Assembly: GCA_903893795.1 (NCBI GenBank)
Contig: CAITNO010000077.1
Span: 1-59,272 of the forward strand
Direction: 5' to 3'
From: Candidatus Hydrogenedentota bacterium
GTDB lineage: Bacteria > Hydrogenedentota > Hydrogenedentia > Hydrogenedentales > CAITNO01
Length of the DNA: 59,272 bases
Shown: one piece after another, positions 8,938 through 18,933 of the stretch
Numbering within the stretch: position 1 is the stretch's first letter
How the letters are laid out: each line of letters opens with the position of its first letter
Notes under the pieces: generated by a model
The model's database searches: none
What the model was told of the DNA's origin: nothing
The model's input: the letters and a program-made list of their open reading frames with translations, nothing else
Program-made: the position numbers and the translations under genes

Positions 8938-8966
8938 TTGACACGGACGAAAGAATGTGTCACACT
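8938..8966 (+). promoter_or_regulatory. recA promoter with an overlapping inverted repeat
   Basis: A perfect TTGACA -35 (8938-8943) is followed by 17 nt and a weak CACACT -10. An inverted repeat TGACAC, 12 nt, GTGTCA (8939-8944 / 8957-8962) spans exactly the -35 and spacer, where an SOS repressor would bind. It does not match the E. coli or Bacillus LexA boxes. Confidence 0.5.
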
Positions 8967-9011
8967 ACGGCTTAGGTGAAAAGGTTTTCAGTATAACTTG
9001 GAGAACATCAC

Positions 9012-10073
9012 ATGGCAGCCAATGTAGAAGACAAGGACAAGGGCAAGGCGAAAGCGCTGGACATCGCGATTTCGCAACTGGAGAAACAGTTTGGACGGGG
9101 CACCCTCGTGCGCTTGGGCGATGACTCGTTCAAGGACGGGGTGGAAGCCATCTCGACCGGCAGCCTGTCGCTGGACATCGCGACAGGCATCGGCGGGTTG
9201 CCCCGGGGCCGCGTTGTGGAGATTTTTGGCCCCGAGTCGTCGGGCAAAACGACGCTGGCGCTGCATGTGGTGGCCAGCGCCCAGCGTCTTGGCGGCATCG
9301 CCTGCTACATTGACGCGGAGCACGCGCTTGACCCCACCTTCGCCGGTAAGATCGGCGTGGATATTGACAATCTGCTCGTTTCCCAGCCCGACACGGCGGA
9401 ACAGGCGCTCGAAATCTGCGAGAGCCTGGTGCGCAGCAACGCGGTGGACGTGATTGTGGTGGACTCGGTGGCGGCGCTGGTGCCCAAGGCGGAGGTGGAG
9501 GGCGAAATGGGCGACATGCAGATGGGCGCGCAGGCGCGGCTCATGTCGCAGGCCCTGCGCAAACTGACGGCCATCATCAGCCGTTCCAAGACCCTGGTCA
9601 TTTTCATCAACCAGATCCGTGAAAAGATCGGCGTCATGTTCGGCAGTCCCGAAACGACGACCGGCGGCCGGGCGCTCAAGTTCTATTCGAGCCTTCGGCT
9701 GGACATCCGCCGCATCTCCGGCGTCAAGGACCACGAGGAGAACGTCGGAAACCGCGTCCGGGTCAAGGTGGTCAAGAACAAGCTCAGCGCTCCTTTCAAG
9801 CAGGCTGAATTCGACATTCTTTTCGACGAGGGCATCAGCCGCGAGGGCGACATCCTCGATTTGGCGATCGAGGAGAAGATTATTCTGAAGAGCGGTTCCT
9901 GGCTTTCGATGAACGGTGACAATATCGGTCAGGGCCGGGAAAACACGCGGCAGTACCTGAAAGACAATCCCGAGGTGACGCAGTCCGTCCGCGCCCGAAT
10001 CCTCGAAACGAGACGGTTGGACTGGGTCGCCAAAGGCTACGGCACAACGGATGACAAAAACGCCGACAAATAA
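9012..10073 (+). CDS. recA: Recombinase RecA
   Basis: RecA forms filaments on single-stranded DNA, catalyses strand exchange and stimulates LexA-type autocleavage. The 353-residue protein has the usual length and blocks: Walker A GPESSGKT (residues 73-80), IDAEHALDP, the Walker B region [12 protein letters not shown], the L2-region motif [16 protein letters not shown], and the C-terminal domain down to [16 protein letters not shown] lies 8 nt before the ATG. It has its own promoter with an operator-like inverted repeat. Its last 23 bases overlap the start of the AsmA-like gene, implying coupled translation. Identification is secure. Confidence 0.98.
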   Translation: MAANVEDKDKGKAKALDIAISQLEKQFGRGTLVRLGDDSFKDGVEAISTGSLSLDIATGIGGLPRGRVVEIFGPESSGKTTLALHVVASAQRLGGIACYIDAEHALDPTFAGKIGVDIDNLLVSQPDTAEQALEICESLVRSNAVDVIVVDSVAALVPKAEVEGEMGDMQMGAQARLMSQALRKLTAIISRSKTLVIFINQIREKIGVMFGSPETTTGGRALKFYSSLRLDIRRISGVKDHEENVGNRVRVKVVKNKLSAPFKQAEFDILFDEGISREGDILDLAIEEKIILKSGSWLSMNGDNIGQGRENTRQYLKDNPEVTQSVRARILETRRLDWVAKGYGTTDDKNADK

Positions 10074-13000
10074 GGCCGACAGCACAATAAACACCGCAGC
10101 CGACCCTCCCCCGTCCGCTTACGGGCGAAGGTTGAGGGCCGGTCTGCTGTTGTTGCTGGTTGCCGCTGGCTTTCTGGCCGCAGGCGCGGTGATGGTGCGA
10201 AACCGCCTAGACAACATCCGGCAAACCCTGCTTGCGACGGCAAGCCAGCGTCTTGGCGGCCACTTCAGCGTCGGAACCGTGGCCATCAACGGCCTCCGCG
10301 GGCTGACCGCCGAAGGGGTGCGCATTCATCTGGAACCGAGCGGTGGGCCCTCCCTGCTGCTGGATGCGCCCAAGGTGCGCATCAACCTCGACCTGGCCGA
10401 CCTGCTGTCGGGGCATGTCACCCTGGGGCAAATATCCCTGGACGGGGCGGTTATTGAACTCGCCCGGCCCGAAGGCGCCAAGTGGTTCACCAAGACCGGC
10501 ACCTCGGACACCTTGCCGCAGATTCCCAATTTTCCCTTTCGCCTCCGCGGCAACGGATGCGCGGTTCACCTGTTCAACCTGGTCAACGGCGCCGACTTGC
10601 GGGTTGACAACATCGATTTTGACCTGTCCCGCCAACCGGGAGCCACGGACCTGATTGCCCGGCTGAACGGCATGGTCAACCAGCTACCGGAAAAGAAATT
10701 TGAGGTCTTTGGCCGGATAGCCTCGCTGGAAGACTTTGACCTGCGCACCCAGTCCGGGCCGGTCTCCATCGACGACGTCTGCCAGTACCTGCCCGTGGCC
10801 CGGACCTACGTGTCGAGCGGCATGGTCACGCCCAACCTGCGCGTGGCCGGATATCCCGGTGGGGTGATCACGGCCGCGCTGGACCTGCACTTTGAGAAAC
10901 TGGCCAGTCCCAAGCAGCCCGCCTTCCTCGCCCCCGCCACGGGTTCACTCGACCTCTTCGCACAGTACGACACCACCAAAGAGCTTCTTGGCATCACGGC
11001 CGGCCGCCTCGACACCGACCAGGCATCGGGCCGTTTGGAGGGCACTGTCTCCTTCGCCGCGCCCAACCCCGTGCTCGATTTGCAGATTAACGCCGACAGG
11101 CTCCCCATTGCCCCCGCCATTGCCCAATACCTGCCCGCGGCCACAGAGGCCTATGGTGACCTTTCGGCCGAATTGGGCACTCCCTACCGTCTTTCGGCGA
11201 CACTGCGGGGCACCACGGCGGCGCCCTCCTTTGTGGCAGAGGCCACAGCCGCCTCGGCCAAACTTCAGTTTGCCCCGAAGAGGGCCCTGGGGTTGCCGGG
11301 GGCCAAACTCGAACTTGGTCCCATTCAGGTCTCATGGAACTCCGAAACCCGCCAACCGTCCGGCTCGCTTGTGGTGCTCAGTGGGGGCGTCTCGGAACCC
11401 TTCAAGGGTATAACCCTTGCGCGGCTCTCCTGCTCCGCGCTGCTCTCCGACGGTTCCCTGCGTGCCGATCCCCTCAGCGCCGAAATCAACGGCCAGCCCT
11501 TCTTCGGACGCTTCAGTTACGACCTTGCCAAGAAAAGCGCCGCCTTCTCGCTCGACGGCACCCTGGCCAATCTTGAAAAAACCATTCTTCATGTGCCCAC
11601 TCCAGAACTCATGCTCGACGGCACCGCAACGGTTCGCTGCAGCGGAAGTGCCTCGGAAAAATTGATCGAGCTGGACGCCTCGGCCGACGTGACCCAGACC
11701 CGGGTCGGTTTTGAATGGTGGCTCCGCAAACCCGTCGGCACGGGGGCGGCCATCAAGAACCTTCACGCCAAAATCGTTCCGCACAAGACCATAGAGGTGC
11801 GGGGCGAGGCGGCCATTGATGCGACCACCATCAAGGCGGCGCTGAATTACCGCTGGAATCAGGAACTGCTGAAATTCAGACAGACCCATGTGCGCGTGGA
11901 TGTGCCCCGGCTGGACATCAACACGGCAGGCAAGTGCATCAACGTTGCCTACACCGCCACAGGCACCTTCGCCACCAACGGCTTCTACGAGTGGCTGCCT
12001 GCCGGGAAAGGCGCCGAAACCAACATCATCACGCTGGGCGGCGATTTCGACCACGTGTCCTTTGTGCCCAAGGACTGCCCCCTTCCGATGGTGTGCAGCA
12101 ACGCCCACTTTGAAATGACCCAGGACAACAGCAACGAGGCGAAACCGACAGGCACCATTGTCATTCATGCCGAGGACGCCCACATTCCACCGACCAGCAT
12201 GACCTGGCTGTTGCCGCTGGAGCCGCTCGACACCACCAACGGGCCGGCAAAGAAAGACGATGAAGGACCGCCGCGCACCTGGGAGTACCATCTCAGCGGC
12301 GGCAGCCTCGAAATGCCCCCCTGGAAGGGAACCGATTTCAAGGGCACTGTTTTCGACAACGGTAAGGAAACCGGTCTTTCCAGTTTTGAGGCCAATGTGG
12401 ACGGAGGCACGGTGCACGGCCGTTACACCCACGCAAAGGGGGGCAACTCCATGCGCCTCACCGGTGTGTGGGACAACATCCCGGCCTTTTACATCATTCG
12501 TCACATTGACCTGCCCGAGGTCCTTGAGGGGCGCGTCTCCGGCAACGTTGACTACACCATGGACTCGAGCAAGCCCAGCACCCTCGACGGCAAGGCCCAC
12601 TTCTACGCAAACGAGGGCCATTTCATTCCTGATGCGCTTGGCAAGGCTTTTGGCGGCGAATTCACCACCACCATCGGCCAGTTGCACCCGTCCGCGCTCA
12701 CTTTTTCGGACTTCAGCGGCGATGTGACGCTCAAGGGGGACACCATTGTCACGGACAACATCAAGGTGGCGCTGCCGGGTATGACGCTTTGGGGCAATGG
12801 AACCTGGATCAAACTGGGAGACATTGACTACAACGTCAAGCTCAGCGTGAGCCCCGACACGGCGGAACAGATCCCCCTGCTTCGCGACAGTTTCAATCTG
12901 GAAGGACTCCGACTCACCAAGCAGAATGTGGACCTCGCCTTCCACCTCAGCGGCCCCTCGTCCAAACCCATCAGCCAACTGGCCGGCATGCCCAACATGG

Positions 13001-13170
13001 GCGTGACCCTTGTCAGTGGCGCGGCGCAACTGACAAGCCAGGCGGTGCGCGTGATAGACCTGCCCCGACAGTTGCTCATGAGCATATTCAAGACCGGCGG
13101 GGGCATTCTGGGTGCGTCCCGCCAGCCCCAGGAATCCAAAAAGAATCCGCCCGCCAAACCAGGCAAGTAA
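10051..13170 (+). CDS. Large AsmA-like inner-membrane protein
   Basis: This 1039-residue protein has a cytoplasmic N-terminus, one transmembrane helix (about 30-50, [19 protein letters not shown]) and a very long beta-rich periplasmic region. The start of the periplasmic part ([26 protein letters not shown]) and the AsmA C-terminal-like end ([32 protein letters not shown]) identify the AsmA/YhdP/TamB-like group. These proteins are proposed bridges moving phospholipids between the membranes. The start overlaps recA by 23 bp with no convincing Shine-Dalgarno, so it is probably read through from recA; a somewhat later start cannot be excluded. A recA-AsmA-like pairing is unusual. Family confidence is good; the exact substrate is unknown. 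Confidence 0.8.
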   Translation: MTKTPTNKADSTINTAADPPPSAYGRRLRAGLLLLLVAAGFLAAGAVMVRNRLDNIRQTLLATASQRLGGHFSVGTVAINGLRGLTAEGVRIHLEPSGGPSLLLDAPKVRINLDLADLLSGHVTLGQISLDGAVIELARPEGAKWFTKTGTSDTLPQIPNFPFRLRGNGCAVHLFNLVNGADLRVDNIDFDLSRQPGATDLIARLNGMVNQLPEKKFEVFGRIASLEDFDLRTQSGPVSIDDVCQYLPVARTYVSSGMVTPNLRVAGYPGGVITAALDLHFEKLASPKQPAFLAPATGSLDLFAQYDTTKELLGITAGRLDTDQASGRLEGTVSFAAPNPVLDLQINADRLPIAPAIAQYLPAATEAYGDLSAELGTPYRLSATLRGTTAAPSFVAEATAASAKLQFAPKRALGLPGAKLELGPIQVSWNSETRQPSGSLVVLSGGVSEPFKGITLARLSCSALLSDGSLRADPLSAEINGQPFFGRFSYDLAKKSAAFSLDGTLANLEKTILHVPTPELMLDGTATVRCSGSASEKLIELDASADVTQTRVGFEWWLRKPVGTGAAIKNLHAKIVPHKTIEVRGEAAIDATTIKAALNYRWNQELLKFRQTHVRVDVPRLDINTAGKCINVAYTATGTFATNGFYEWLPAGKGAETNIITLGGDFDHVSFVPKDCPLPMVCSNAHFEMTQDNSNEAKPTGTIVIHAEDAHIPPTSMTWLLPLEPLDTTNGPAKKDDEGPPRTWEYHLSGGSLEMPPWKGTDFKGTVFDNGKETGLSSFEANVDGGTVHGRYTHAKGGNSMRLTGVWDNIPAFYIIRHIDLPEVLEGRVSGNVDYTMDSSKPSTLDGKAHFYANEGHFIPDALGKAFGGEFTTTIGQLHPSALTFSDFSGDVTLKGDTIVTDNIKVALPGMTLWGNGTWIKLGDIDYNVKLSVSPDTAEQIPLLRDSFNLEGLRLTKQNVDLAFHLSGPSSKPISQLAGMPNMGVTLVSGAAQLTSQAVRVIDLPRQLLMSIFKTGGGILGASRQPQESKKNPPAKPGK

Positions 13171-13196
13171 CGCGATATCTTGCGGCTCTTTTTTCC

Positions 13197-13226
13197 TTGC
13201 CACCAGATATTGTCCTAAAGTATAAT
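13197..13226 (+). promoter_or_regulatory. sigma70-type promoter for the 13.3-16.8 kb operon
   Basis: TTGCCA, 18 nt, TATAAT, 67 bp before the Zn-ribbon gene. It begins a run of four closely spaced same-strand genes. Confidence 0.55.
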
Positions 13227-13292
13227 CTTGACAGTGGAGAAGGGTGGTGGTCGTGTCCCCTCCCGGGGCCTTGAAGCGGTGAGAAAGAGCAC

Positions 13293-13949
13293 ATGGAATT
13301 CAGTATCCGAAAGAGTGCGCGAAGCTGCGAACACTGTTCAACGGAGTTCGTGCACAGTCAAAGCATCCATTCCGCCGTATCCTTTTCCGAGGAGGATGCG
13401 CTCGTCCGTGCCGACTATTGTGACGCCTGCTGGACGCCGCAACTAAGCCGGGCGGCCTATTCCGCGTGGGCGACCCACTTTTTCGATCCCAGAGTGGCCG
13501 ACCAGCAACCTCCCGAGGTCTTCTCCCCGTTGCGCCGCCTCTTCTATGAAGCCTGCGCCTCCGAAGACCGGTTGGAACAGGCAAAGGCATTCCTGGCAGC
13601 ACAGCTTCTGCGCCGCCAAAAGGTCTTCCGGCAAATTAAAGAATCGGGCGAGCAGGACGGCGAGATTCGCACCACGCTTTACACGGACCGCATAGGCAAC
13701 CAGTTTATCGAGGTTCGTGACCCGAACTTCACCTATGCCGAGCTGGATGAAGCCCGCGCGTTGCTTCTGCGCTCCCTGCGTGAACTGGAGGAAGGCGCAT
13801 CGGCCGATGACGCCACCCCCAAAGCCCATCCCGATGAAACGGATGCAGGGACTGCATCACCGGAGGAAAACCCTTCCGATGCAGGCCCGGCCGAGTCTGA
13901 GCCCGAGTCTGAGCCCGAGTCTGATGTGACCGTTTCCGAGGAGGGATAA
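13293..13949 (+). CDS. Zn-ribbon-like conserved hypothetical protein
   Basis: This 218-residue protein is not assigned to a named family. The N-terminus holds two CxxC pairs (SCEHCSTEF near 10-18 and YCDACW near 44-49), suggesting a structural zinc site. A helical middle follows, rich in Arg/Gln (QAKAFLAAQLLRRQKVFRQIKE). The tail is acidic and low complexity: a 12-bp unit repeated in tandem gives SEPESEPESD. First gene after a TATAAT promoter and 6 bp before the SPOR gene, so they are cotranscribed. Probably cytoplasmic; function unknown. Confidence 0.65.
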   Translation: MEFSIRKSARSCEHCSTEFVHSQSIHSAVSFSEEDALVRADYCDACWTPQLSRAAYSAWATHFFDPRVADQQPPEVFSPLRRLFYEACASEDRLEQAKAFLAAQLLRRQKVFRQIKESGEQDGEIRTTLYTDRIGNQFIEVRDPNFTYAELDEARALLLRSLRELEEGASADDATPKAHPDETDAGTASPEENPSDAGPAESEPESEPESDVTVSEEG

Positions 13950-13955
13950 TTCGCC

Positions 13956-15167
13956 ATGCCCATCATCAGAAGTCAACTCTCCACAAACGGCCGAAGCACG
14001 CACGTGGCTGAATTCAGCACCCCCCAAGCCGTCTTCTTTCTATGTATAGCCTTGGGCATTCTCGGTGCGGCTTTTGTCGCAGGACGCTTGCTTGCCGGCG
14101 TGGACCGGCCCATCACCATGGCGTCCCAATCCCCCGCCGCGGAAACCGCCAAGGGAACTGATTCCGGCGCTCCCGCCACAGCAGCGACCCCAGTCAAAGA
14201 TGGGTCACCCGCTTCGGCATCCCCGGCAAATGCCGGCCCAACGCAAACATACACCATCGCCGCTGTGGGTGCCGGTGCCCCAAAGGCAGCCACCCCCGCG
14301 CAACCCGCCACGGCGGGTGCAGCGGCTCCAAAAGCTTCCACGCCCCCGGCTCCTGCGGCAAGCGCCCCTCCCTCGGCCACACCAGGCACCGCCGCCACGC
14401 CGCCGCCTGCGGCCGTGGAGCCCGCTGTTCCCGCACCCAGTGCGCCGACAGCCCCCCCAAAAGCGGCACAGGTAATTCCGCCGCCCATCGTGCCCCAGCC
14501 CCGGGAAGAGGCAGAAGCCGCCGCCAAGAAGGACGCCACCACGGCACGGGTGACAGAACTCCCGCCCCTTTCAAAGAAGCCGGAAACGCAAGCCCCGTCC
14601 GCTGCTGAAGAGAAGGCTGCACAGGCAACTCCGTCCGCTCAGACGAACACCGCGGCACCGGCGGCACAGGGCCAGCTTGTTGCGATGGATCCCCCCGTGA
14701 TCGATGCAACCCCGGCACCGCCGGTTGACCCCAAGGCTCCACCCGCCGCCAAAACGACGACGGAAGCAACGCCCGCCAAGAACGCCAAGGATGCAAAGGC
14801 CTCGAAAGAAGCCAAGGATGCCAAGGACACCAAGGGGTCGAAAGACTCGAAGGACGCCAAGGCAAAAGGGAAGGCGGACGCGGCGGCGGACACGGCTTCG
14901 GACAAAACGACCGGCACGGCCAAAAGCGGCAACTATGCCGTGCAACTTGGGTCCTTTGACGGTTCCGAACGCCAAACCAAGGCGCAAACGCTCCAAAAGC
15001 ACGTCAAGAAAGTTTGCGGACTGAGCGCCCAGATCCAGGACTCCGAAAAGGAAAAAATCGCGCGCGTACTGTTGACGGGATATAAAGACAAGAACGCCGC
15101 ATCGACCGCATGCACGGAGCTTCGCAAGAAACCGGGCATGTCCGGCGCTTTCGTGCGGGCCATCTGA
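13956..15167 (+). CDS. SPOR-domain membrane protein with long Ala/Pro linker
   Basis: This 403-residue protein has one transmembrane helix at about 25-48 (AVFFLCIALGILGAAFVAGRLL). A roughly 270-residue low-complexity linker rich in Ala/Pro/Thr follows, changing to a Lys/Asp/Ala segment (KDAKASKEAKDAKDTKGSK) near 275-310. A C-terminal SPOR domain begins near residue 325 (NYAVQLGSFDGSERQTKAQT) and runs to the end. SPOR domains bind denuded glycan strands of septal peptidoglycan, so the linker probably spans the periplasm as in FtsN/DedD-type proteins. It sits between the Zn-ribbon gene and panE in one operon. The domain call is confident; a cell-division role is inferred. Confidence 0.8.
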   Translation: MPIIRSQLSTNGRSTHVAEFSTPQAVFFLCIALGILGAAFVAGRLLAGVDRPITMASQSPAAETAKGTDSGAPATAATPVKDGSPASASPANAGPTQTYTIAAVGAGAPKAATPAQPATAGAAAPKASTPPAPAASAPPSATPGTAATPPPAAVEPAVPAPSAPTAPPKAAQVIPPPIVPQPREEAEAAAKKDATTARVTELPPLSKKPETQAPSAAEEKAAQATPSAQTNTAAPAAQGQLVAMDPPVIDATPAPPVDPKAPPAAKTTTEATPAKNAKDAKASKEAKDAKDTKGSKDSKDAKAKGKADAAADTASDKTTGTAKSGNYAVQLGSFDGSERQTKAQTLQKHVKKVCGLSAQIQDSEKEKIARVLLTGYKDKNAASTACTELRKKPGMSGAFVRAI

Positions 15168-15199
15168 CACTCATTTGGATACTTTGACTGGAAACCGGC

Positions 15200-16078
15200 A
15201 TGAGCAAAATAGCAGTGATCGGACCGGGCGCCATGGGATGCCTTTTCGCCGCGCGCCTCGCGCGGGCCGGGCATAAGACCTACCTCGTCGACTATAAACC
15301 ACAGCGCGCCGAAACGCTGTCAAAGTCGGGAATCACCGTGGACGCGCCGGACGACAGCTTTTCCGAACGCGTCCCCGTGACCACTCAGGTTCCCCAGGGC
15401 TCGGATTTGGCGGTGGTGTTTACCAAGGCGCACAGCACACCGTCCCTGCGGCTTCCGGGTGAAGTCCCGGTCCTCACACTTCAGAACGGTTTGGGCAATG
15501 TGGAGACGCTTTGCGGGATGATCGGCAGTGCGCGGGTCATTGCCGGGGTGTCCACCGAGGCGGTGACCCTGCTTGCGCCGGGCCATGTGCGGCACACCGC
15601 CCATGGAAAGAGCGTGTTCGGCGCATGGACCTCCTGCTCCACCGACCTGGCCTGCAGTGTCTTCCGCGACGCCGGTTTCGACCATAGGCTCACCGACACG
15701 CCCGGACAGGTTATATGGGAAAAGGCAGTCCTCAGCGCGGGCATCAATCCGCTGACGGCGCTCCTTGACGTTCCCAACGGGCGACTGCTTGAATTGACCG
15801 ATGTGCGCCATTTGCTGCGCGACCTCGTGCTTGAGGCAACCAAAGTGGCGGCCACCGAGGGCTACCGGTTCCAGCAGAGCCTCGTGGAGGCGGCAGAGGA
15901 ACTTTGCCGCCAAACCAAAGACAACATCTCCTCCATGCTGCAGGATGTGCGCAACGGCAGAAAAACGGAAATCCAGGCCATTAGCGGTGAGATTCTGCGG
16001 CGCGCCCAGGCGGCGTCACTGCCCACCCCCCGCACCCGCGTGGTCTACCAACTCGTCCGGGGGCTCGAAAGCCGTTGA
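15200..16078 (+). CDS. panE: 2-dehydropantoate 2-reductase
   Basis: Reduces ketopantoate to pantoate with NADPH in pantothenate/CoA synthesis, in the cytoplasm. The 292-residue protein begins with the nucleotide-binding turn IGPGAMGCLFAARLARAG. It also has the conserved FTKAHST (Lys), TLQNGLGN, and the C-terminal domain segment IWEKAVLSAGINPLTALLDVPNG with the catalytic Lys, then SSMLQDVRNGRKTEIQAISG with its conserved Glu. These place it clearly in the ApbA/PanE family. Its stop is shared with the TTG start of the next gene (TTGA). Some family members act on other 2-oxo acids, so the substrate is probable rather than certain. Confidence 0.88.
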   Translation: MSKIAVIGPGAMGCLFAARLARAGHKTYLVDYKPQRAETLSKSGITVDAPDDSFSERVPVTTQVPQGSDLAVVFTKAHSTPSLRLPGEVPVLTLQNGLGNVETLCGMIGSARVIAGVSTEAVTLLAPGHVRHTAHGKSVFGAWTSCSTDLACSVFRDAGFDHRLTDTPGQVIWEKAVLSAGINPLTALLDVPNGRLLELTDVRHLLRDLVLEATKVAATEGYRFQQSLVEAAEELCRQTKDNISSMLQDVRNGRKTEIQAISGEILRRAQAASLPTPRTRVVYQLVRGLESR

Positions 16079-16818
16079 GACTGCCAGAGATCAAATACAA
16101 CAGTCTCCGGAACTTTTCGTGGTCGCAGCGATTCCGCTTGATGGTGTTTCCCCCGGTGCTTGCCGGAATCATGCGAACGCTCTTCACCACCTGCACGGTG
16201 GAGGTGCGGGGCGGGGCGCAGGCTGACCGGGCGCTCGGCCGGGACGGGCACACGCTGGTGGCTTTCTGGCATGAGAGCATGCACCTGGCCTGCTGGATAT
16301 ACCGCGGGCACAATGTCCATACCCTGACCAGCCACAGCTACGACGGGGAGCTGGGCGCCCGGGTCATACGCCGCTTTGGACTGGAGGCGGTGCGGGGTTC
16401 CTCCTCCATGGGCGGTTCCGAGGGCCTGCGCGAAATGCAGTTGGCGGCACGGCAGGTGCCGCAGCTTGGCTTTACCGTGGACGGTCCGCGCGGGCCGAGA
16501 CGCATCGCGAAACCGGGCATTGGCATTCTGGCGGCGCGCGCACAGTTGCCCGTCATCCCCCTGGCCATTGTGCCTGTGCGTTGCAGAAGGCTTTCTTCGT
16601 GGGACCGCCTGCCGATACCCCTGCCCTTCAGCAGAATCGTGTTTTCCTTTGGGGAGTCGGTTCCGGTTCCCCTTTCGGACAGCAAGGAGCATGTGGAGGA
16701 AATGCGGCTGGCCGTGGAACAACGGTTAAACAGGCTCCACGAGTCCATAGAAAAGGAAGAACTGGGATTCGCAAATTCGGAATTGCTCTTGGAAGAACCG
16801 GAGACTGATCGGGGCTAG
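16075..16818 (+). CDS. DUF374-type lysophospholipid acyltransferase
   Basis: This 247-residue protein matches the DUF374 family of lipid acyltransferases found in Gram-negative bacteria, thought to acylate lipid A or phospholipids at the inner membrane. Landmarks are FWHESM (acyltransferase His motif region, about 64-69), SHSYDGELGARVIRRFG, VRGSSSMGGSEGL, and the hallmark TVDGPRGPRRIAKPGI. The start is TTG at 16075, overlapping the panE stop as TTGA. At the other end its TAG and the TAG of the convergent rlmN share one CTAG. Substrate not determinable here. Confidence 0.8.
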   Translation: MRLPEIKYNSLRNFSWSQRFRLMVFPPVLAGIMRTLFTTCTVEVRGGAQADRALGRDGHTLVAFWHESMHLACWIYRGHNVHTLTSHSYDGELGARVIRRFGLEAVRGSSSMGGSEGLREMQLAARQVPQLGFTVDGPRGPRRIAKPGIGILAARAQLPVIPLAIVPVRCRRLSSWDRLPIPLPFSRIVFSFGESVPVPLSDSKEHVEEMRLAVEQRLNRLHESIEKEELGFANSELLLEEPETDRG

Positions 16819-17864
16819 ACAGGGGTTGGGGGCTCGTGCTGGGCACGGAGCTGACCACAGGCAGCGGCGATATCTCCGCCATTTTCCCGGCGCAGTGTCG
16901 CCTTTACACCACCCTGTTCCAGACCTTGCAGGAAGTTCATGCAGTTTGCCCGTGTGGAAGAGAGGAAGGGCATTCCGGGGACGGGGTTCCAGGGAATAAG
17001 ATTGACAAAGGCCTTCAGTCCCCGGAGAAAAGCCAGCAATTCGCGCACATCCTTCGGCGTGTCATTCACACCGTCCAGAAGGGTCCACTCAATGGTGATC
17101 TGCCTGCCCGTCTTGGCGCCATAATCGCGCACACTGTCCCGCAACCGCGCGAGACTGTCCTTCTTGTTGTAGGGAACGAGTTGCGAGCGCAGCTCTTCAT
17201 TGGCCGCGTGCAGGGAAATGCTCAGGCGCACCTGCCAGTCTTCGGCTGCAAAGCGGGCAATCCCCTCCACCACTCCCACCGTCGAAACCGTGATGCGCCT
17301 TGCGCCTATTTCGAGACCTTCGGGGTGCATGAGCAGGTGGATGGCGGCCACGAGATTGTCGTAATTGAGAAAGGGCTCGCCCATGCCCATGCACACGATG
17401 TTTGGCGTGACCTCGCGCGGCACTTCCCCGGCGGCCAGCAGAAGCAGCGCCTGTCCGGCTATCTCGCCCGCGTCCAGATTGCGCCGGAAACCGTCCGCGC
17501 CGGTGGCGCAGAAGGCACAGTTCAGGGGGCAGCCCGCCTGCGAGGAAAGGCACAGCGTCACGCGGTCCCCGTCGCGCAGCAGCACCGACTCAACGCGCTC
17601 GCCGTCGCGCAGTTCAATAAGCACCTTGGCTGCGCCGCCATCCTCCGAGACCTGGACATTGACGATGCGCATATCCTGCGCCACGCACTCCTCTTTCAGG
17701 CGTTCCCGGAGGGGTTTGGCGAGATTTGTCATGGCGTCGAAATCAACGACGCCCTTCCTGTGTATCCAGTGGAATATCTGCCGCCCCTGAAAGGGCTTCA
17801 GTCCGAGGGTTTCCGTAATCTGTTCGGGCATCAGGCCCATAAGACAGTGCCGATGTCCGCTCAC
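16815..17864 (-). CDS. rlmN: 23S rRNA (adenine2503-C2)/tRNA methyltransferase RlmN
   Basis: Radical-SAM enzyme that methylates C2 of A2503 in 23S rRNA (and A37 in some tRNAs). The 349-residue protein has the radical-SAM cysteines in GCPLNCAFC (112, 116, 119), the GEP motif in MGMGEPFLNYDN, and the C-terminal methyl-carrying cysteine in DIAAACGQL. An upstream Cys in the N-terminal part is not the conserved one. It overlaps the downstream end of the lipoprotein gene by 4 bp (ATGA), so the two are coupled. Identification is firm. Confidence 0.95.
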   Translation of the reverse strand: MSGHRHCLMGLMPEQITETLGLKPFQGRQIFHWIHRKGVVDFDAMTNLAKPLRERLKEECVAQDMRIVNVQVSEDGGAAKVLIELRDGERVESVLLRDGDRVTLCLSSQAGCPLNCAFCATGADGFRRNLDAGEIAGQALLLLAAGEVPREVTPNIVCMGMGEPFLNYDNLVAAIHLLMHPEGLEIGARRITVSTVGVVEGIARFAAEDWQVRLSISLHAANEELRSQLVPYNKKDSLARLRDSVRDYGAKTGRQITIEWTLLDGVNDTPKDVRELLAFLRGLKAFVNLIPWNPVPGMPFLSSTRANCMNFLQGLEQGGVKATLRRENGGDIAAACGQLRAQHEPPTPV

Positions 17865-18778
17865 TTTGTTTTTTCCTGTTCTTTATCGTCGTCTTTGAAA
17901 TTATCCACATCGCCGCCGCCCTTGAAGTCGCCGGCGCTCTGCAAACTTTGTCCCCGCAGAGTATCCACCTGCGCAAAGCCCCGCTTGCGCAGTTCCTTGA
18001 CAGCGCCCTCCACGTCAAACACCTTCGCGTCGATTTCCCGGTTGAGGTCGATTTTGCGCATGGTGAAGCTCATCTGTGCCTTTTCACCGGGGAAAATGGA
18101 TTCGACTTTGCCGGGGAAGCGCACGCCATCGCGTTCATAGTAATCGCTTTTCGTGGTCACGGCCACCTCCCGCCCCGAAGGGTCGAGCAGGCGGTTTTCC
18201 AGCACGACCCAGGGGCTCCCCTGGAGCACCAACTGGCGCCGCGGACGATTGCCATGCCTGGTGTCGAGAATCAGCAGGGAAGCGGTACGCGTGGCCGCAT
18301 CGTAGGACAGAATGCGCACCTGTTTTGGATTCAGCTCGCGCCACGACTCGGGCTGAAACATTTCCTTGGCCATATCGGCAGAGGAGACGGTCTCGAAACG
18401 TTCGCCAAGCGGACGATAATAGAATTGGCGTTCCGTGGGGAACTGGATGAGAAAGGCGGGACCGGCACAGGTCAGCTCAACGAAGCGCGTGCCGTATTTG
18501 CGCCCTATAACATAAAGATCCAGCGGTTGCCGGAAAATAATGGTGCTTTCACGGGAGATTTGCGTTGACTCAAGTTCAGGCGAGCGCAGAATCACCGTTC
18601 CGGTGGCCCTGAATCCTTTCAGGCCCTGCTCGTTTTGCGCCAAACTCTGCAGAATTTCCGCAACAGCAGGTGTGCCCGGAGGCAGGGGTTGCTGCTCCAG
18701 CCTGTTGCCCAGATGGGCACACCCGGCGGAAACAAGCATGACGGCTGCCGTCATAAGAACTGCAACACGCAATCGCAA
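17861..18778 (-). CDS. Lipoprotein of LolA/DUF4292-like type
   Basis: This 305-residue protein starts with a lipoprotein signal (MRLRVAVLMTAAVMLVSAGC, Cys20). The body is a beta-rich domain (FRATGTVILRSPELESTQISRES, YYRPLGERFETVSS, NRLLDPSGREVAVTTKSDYYERDGV) resembling the half-barrel of LolA/LolB/DUF4292 outer-membrane lipoproteins. The C-terminus is highly charged and low complexity (GGGDVDNFKDDDKEQEKTK). It is upstream of, and overlaps by 4 bp, rlmN; the pairing has no obvious logic. Divergent from rpmB. The family call is moderate; it may help lipoprotein localisation. Confidence 0.65.
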   Translation of the reverse strand: MRLRVAVLMTAAVMLVSAGCAHLGNRLEQQPLPPGTPAVAEILQSLAQNEQGLKGFRATGTVILRSPELESTQISRESTIIFRQPLDLYVIGRKYGTRFVELTCAGPAFLIQFPTERQFYYRPLGERFETVSSADMAKEMFQPESWRELNPKQVRILSYDAATRTASLLILDTRHGNRPRRQLVLQGSPWVVLENRLLDPSGREVAVTTKSDYYERDGVRFPGKVESIFPGEKAQMSFTMRKIDLNREIDAKVFDVEGAVKELRKRGFAQVDTLRGQSLQSAGDFKGGGDVDNFKDDDKEQEKTK

Positions 18779-18835
18779 GTGGGAAACCTTTCGCCGTTGG
18801 GAGGGAAAACCGGGTGACTTTCAGCGGTGCCGGAC

Positions 18836-18864
18836 TTGATTAATGTCCGCCCATATGCTATAGT
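18836..18864 (+). promoter_or_regulatory. rpmB promoter
   Basis: TTGATT, 17 nt, TATAGT, about 70 bp before the rpmB start; a strong housekeeping-type promoter. Confidence 0.6.
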
Positions 18865-18933
18865 TCCCGAGCTTCGGACGAATTATATCACGTCTTAAAG
18901 CATGAACCCAACGAATAGTTTCAGGAGCAAGCC

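Noticed and set aside
11332..13203. 623-codon minus-strand frame over the AsmA-like gene
   Set aside because: No domains; the plus strand gives a coherent AsmA-like protein.
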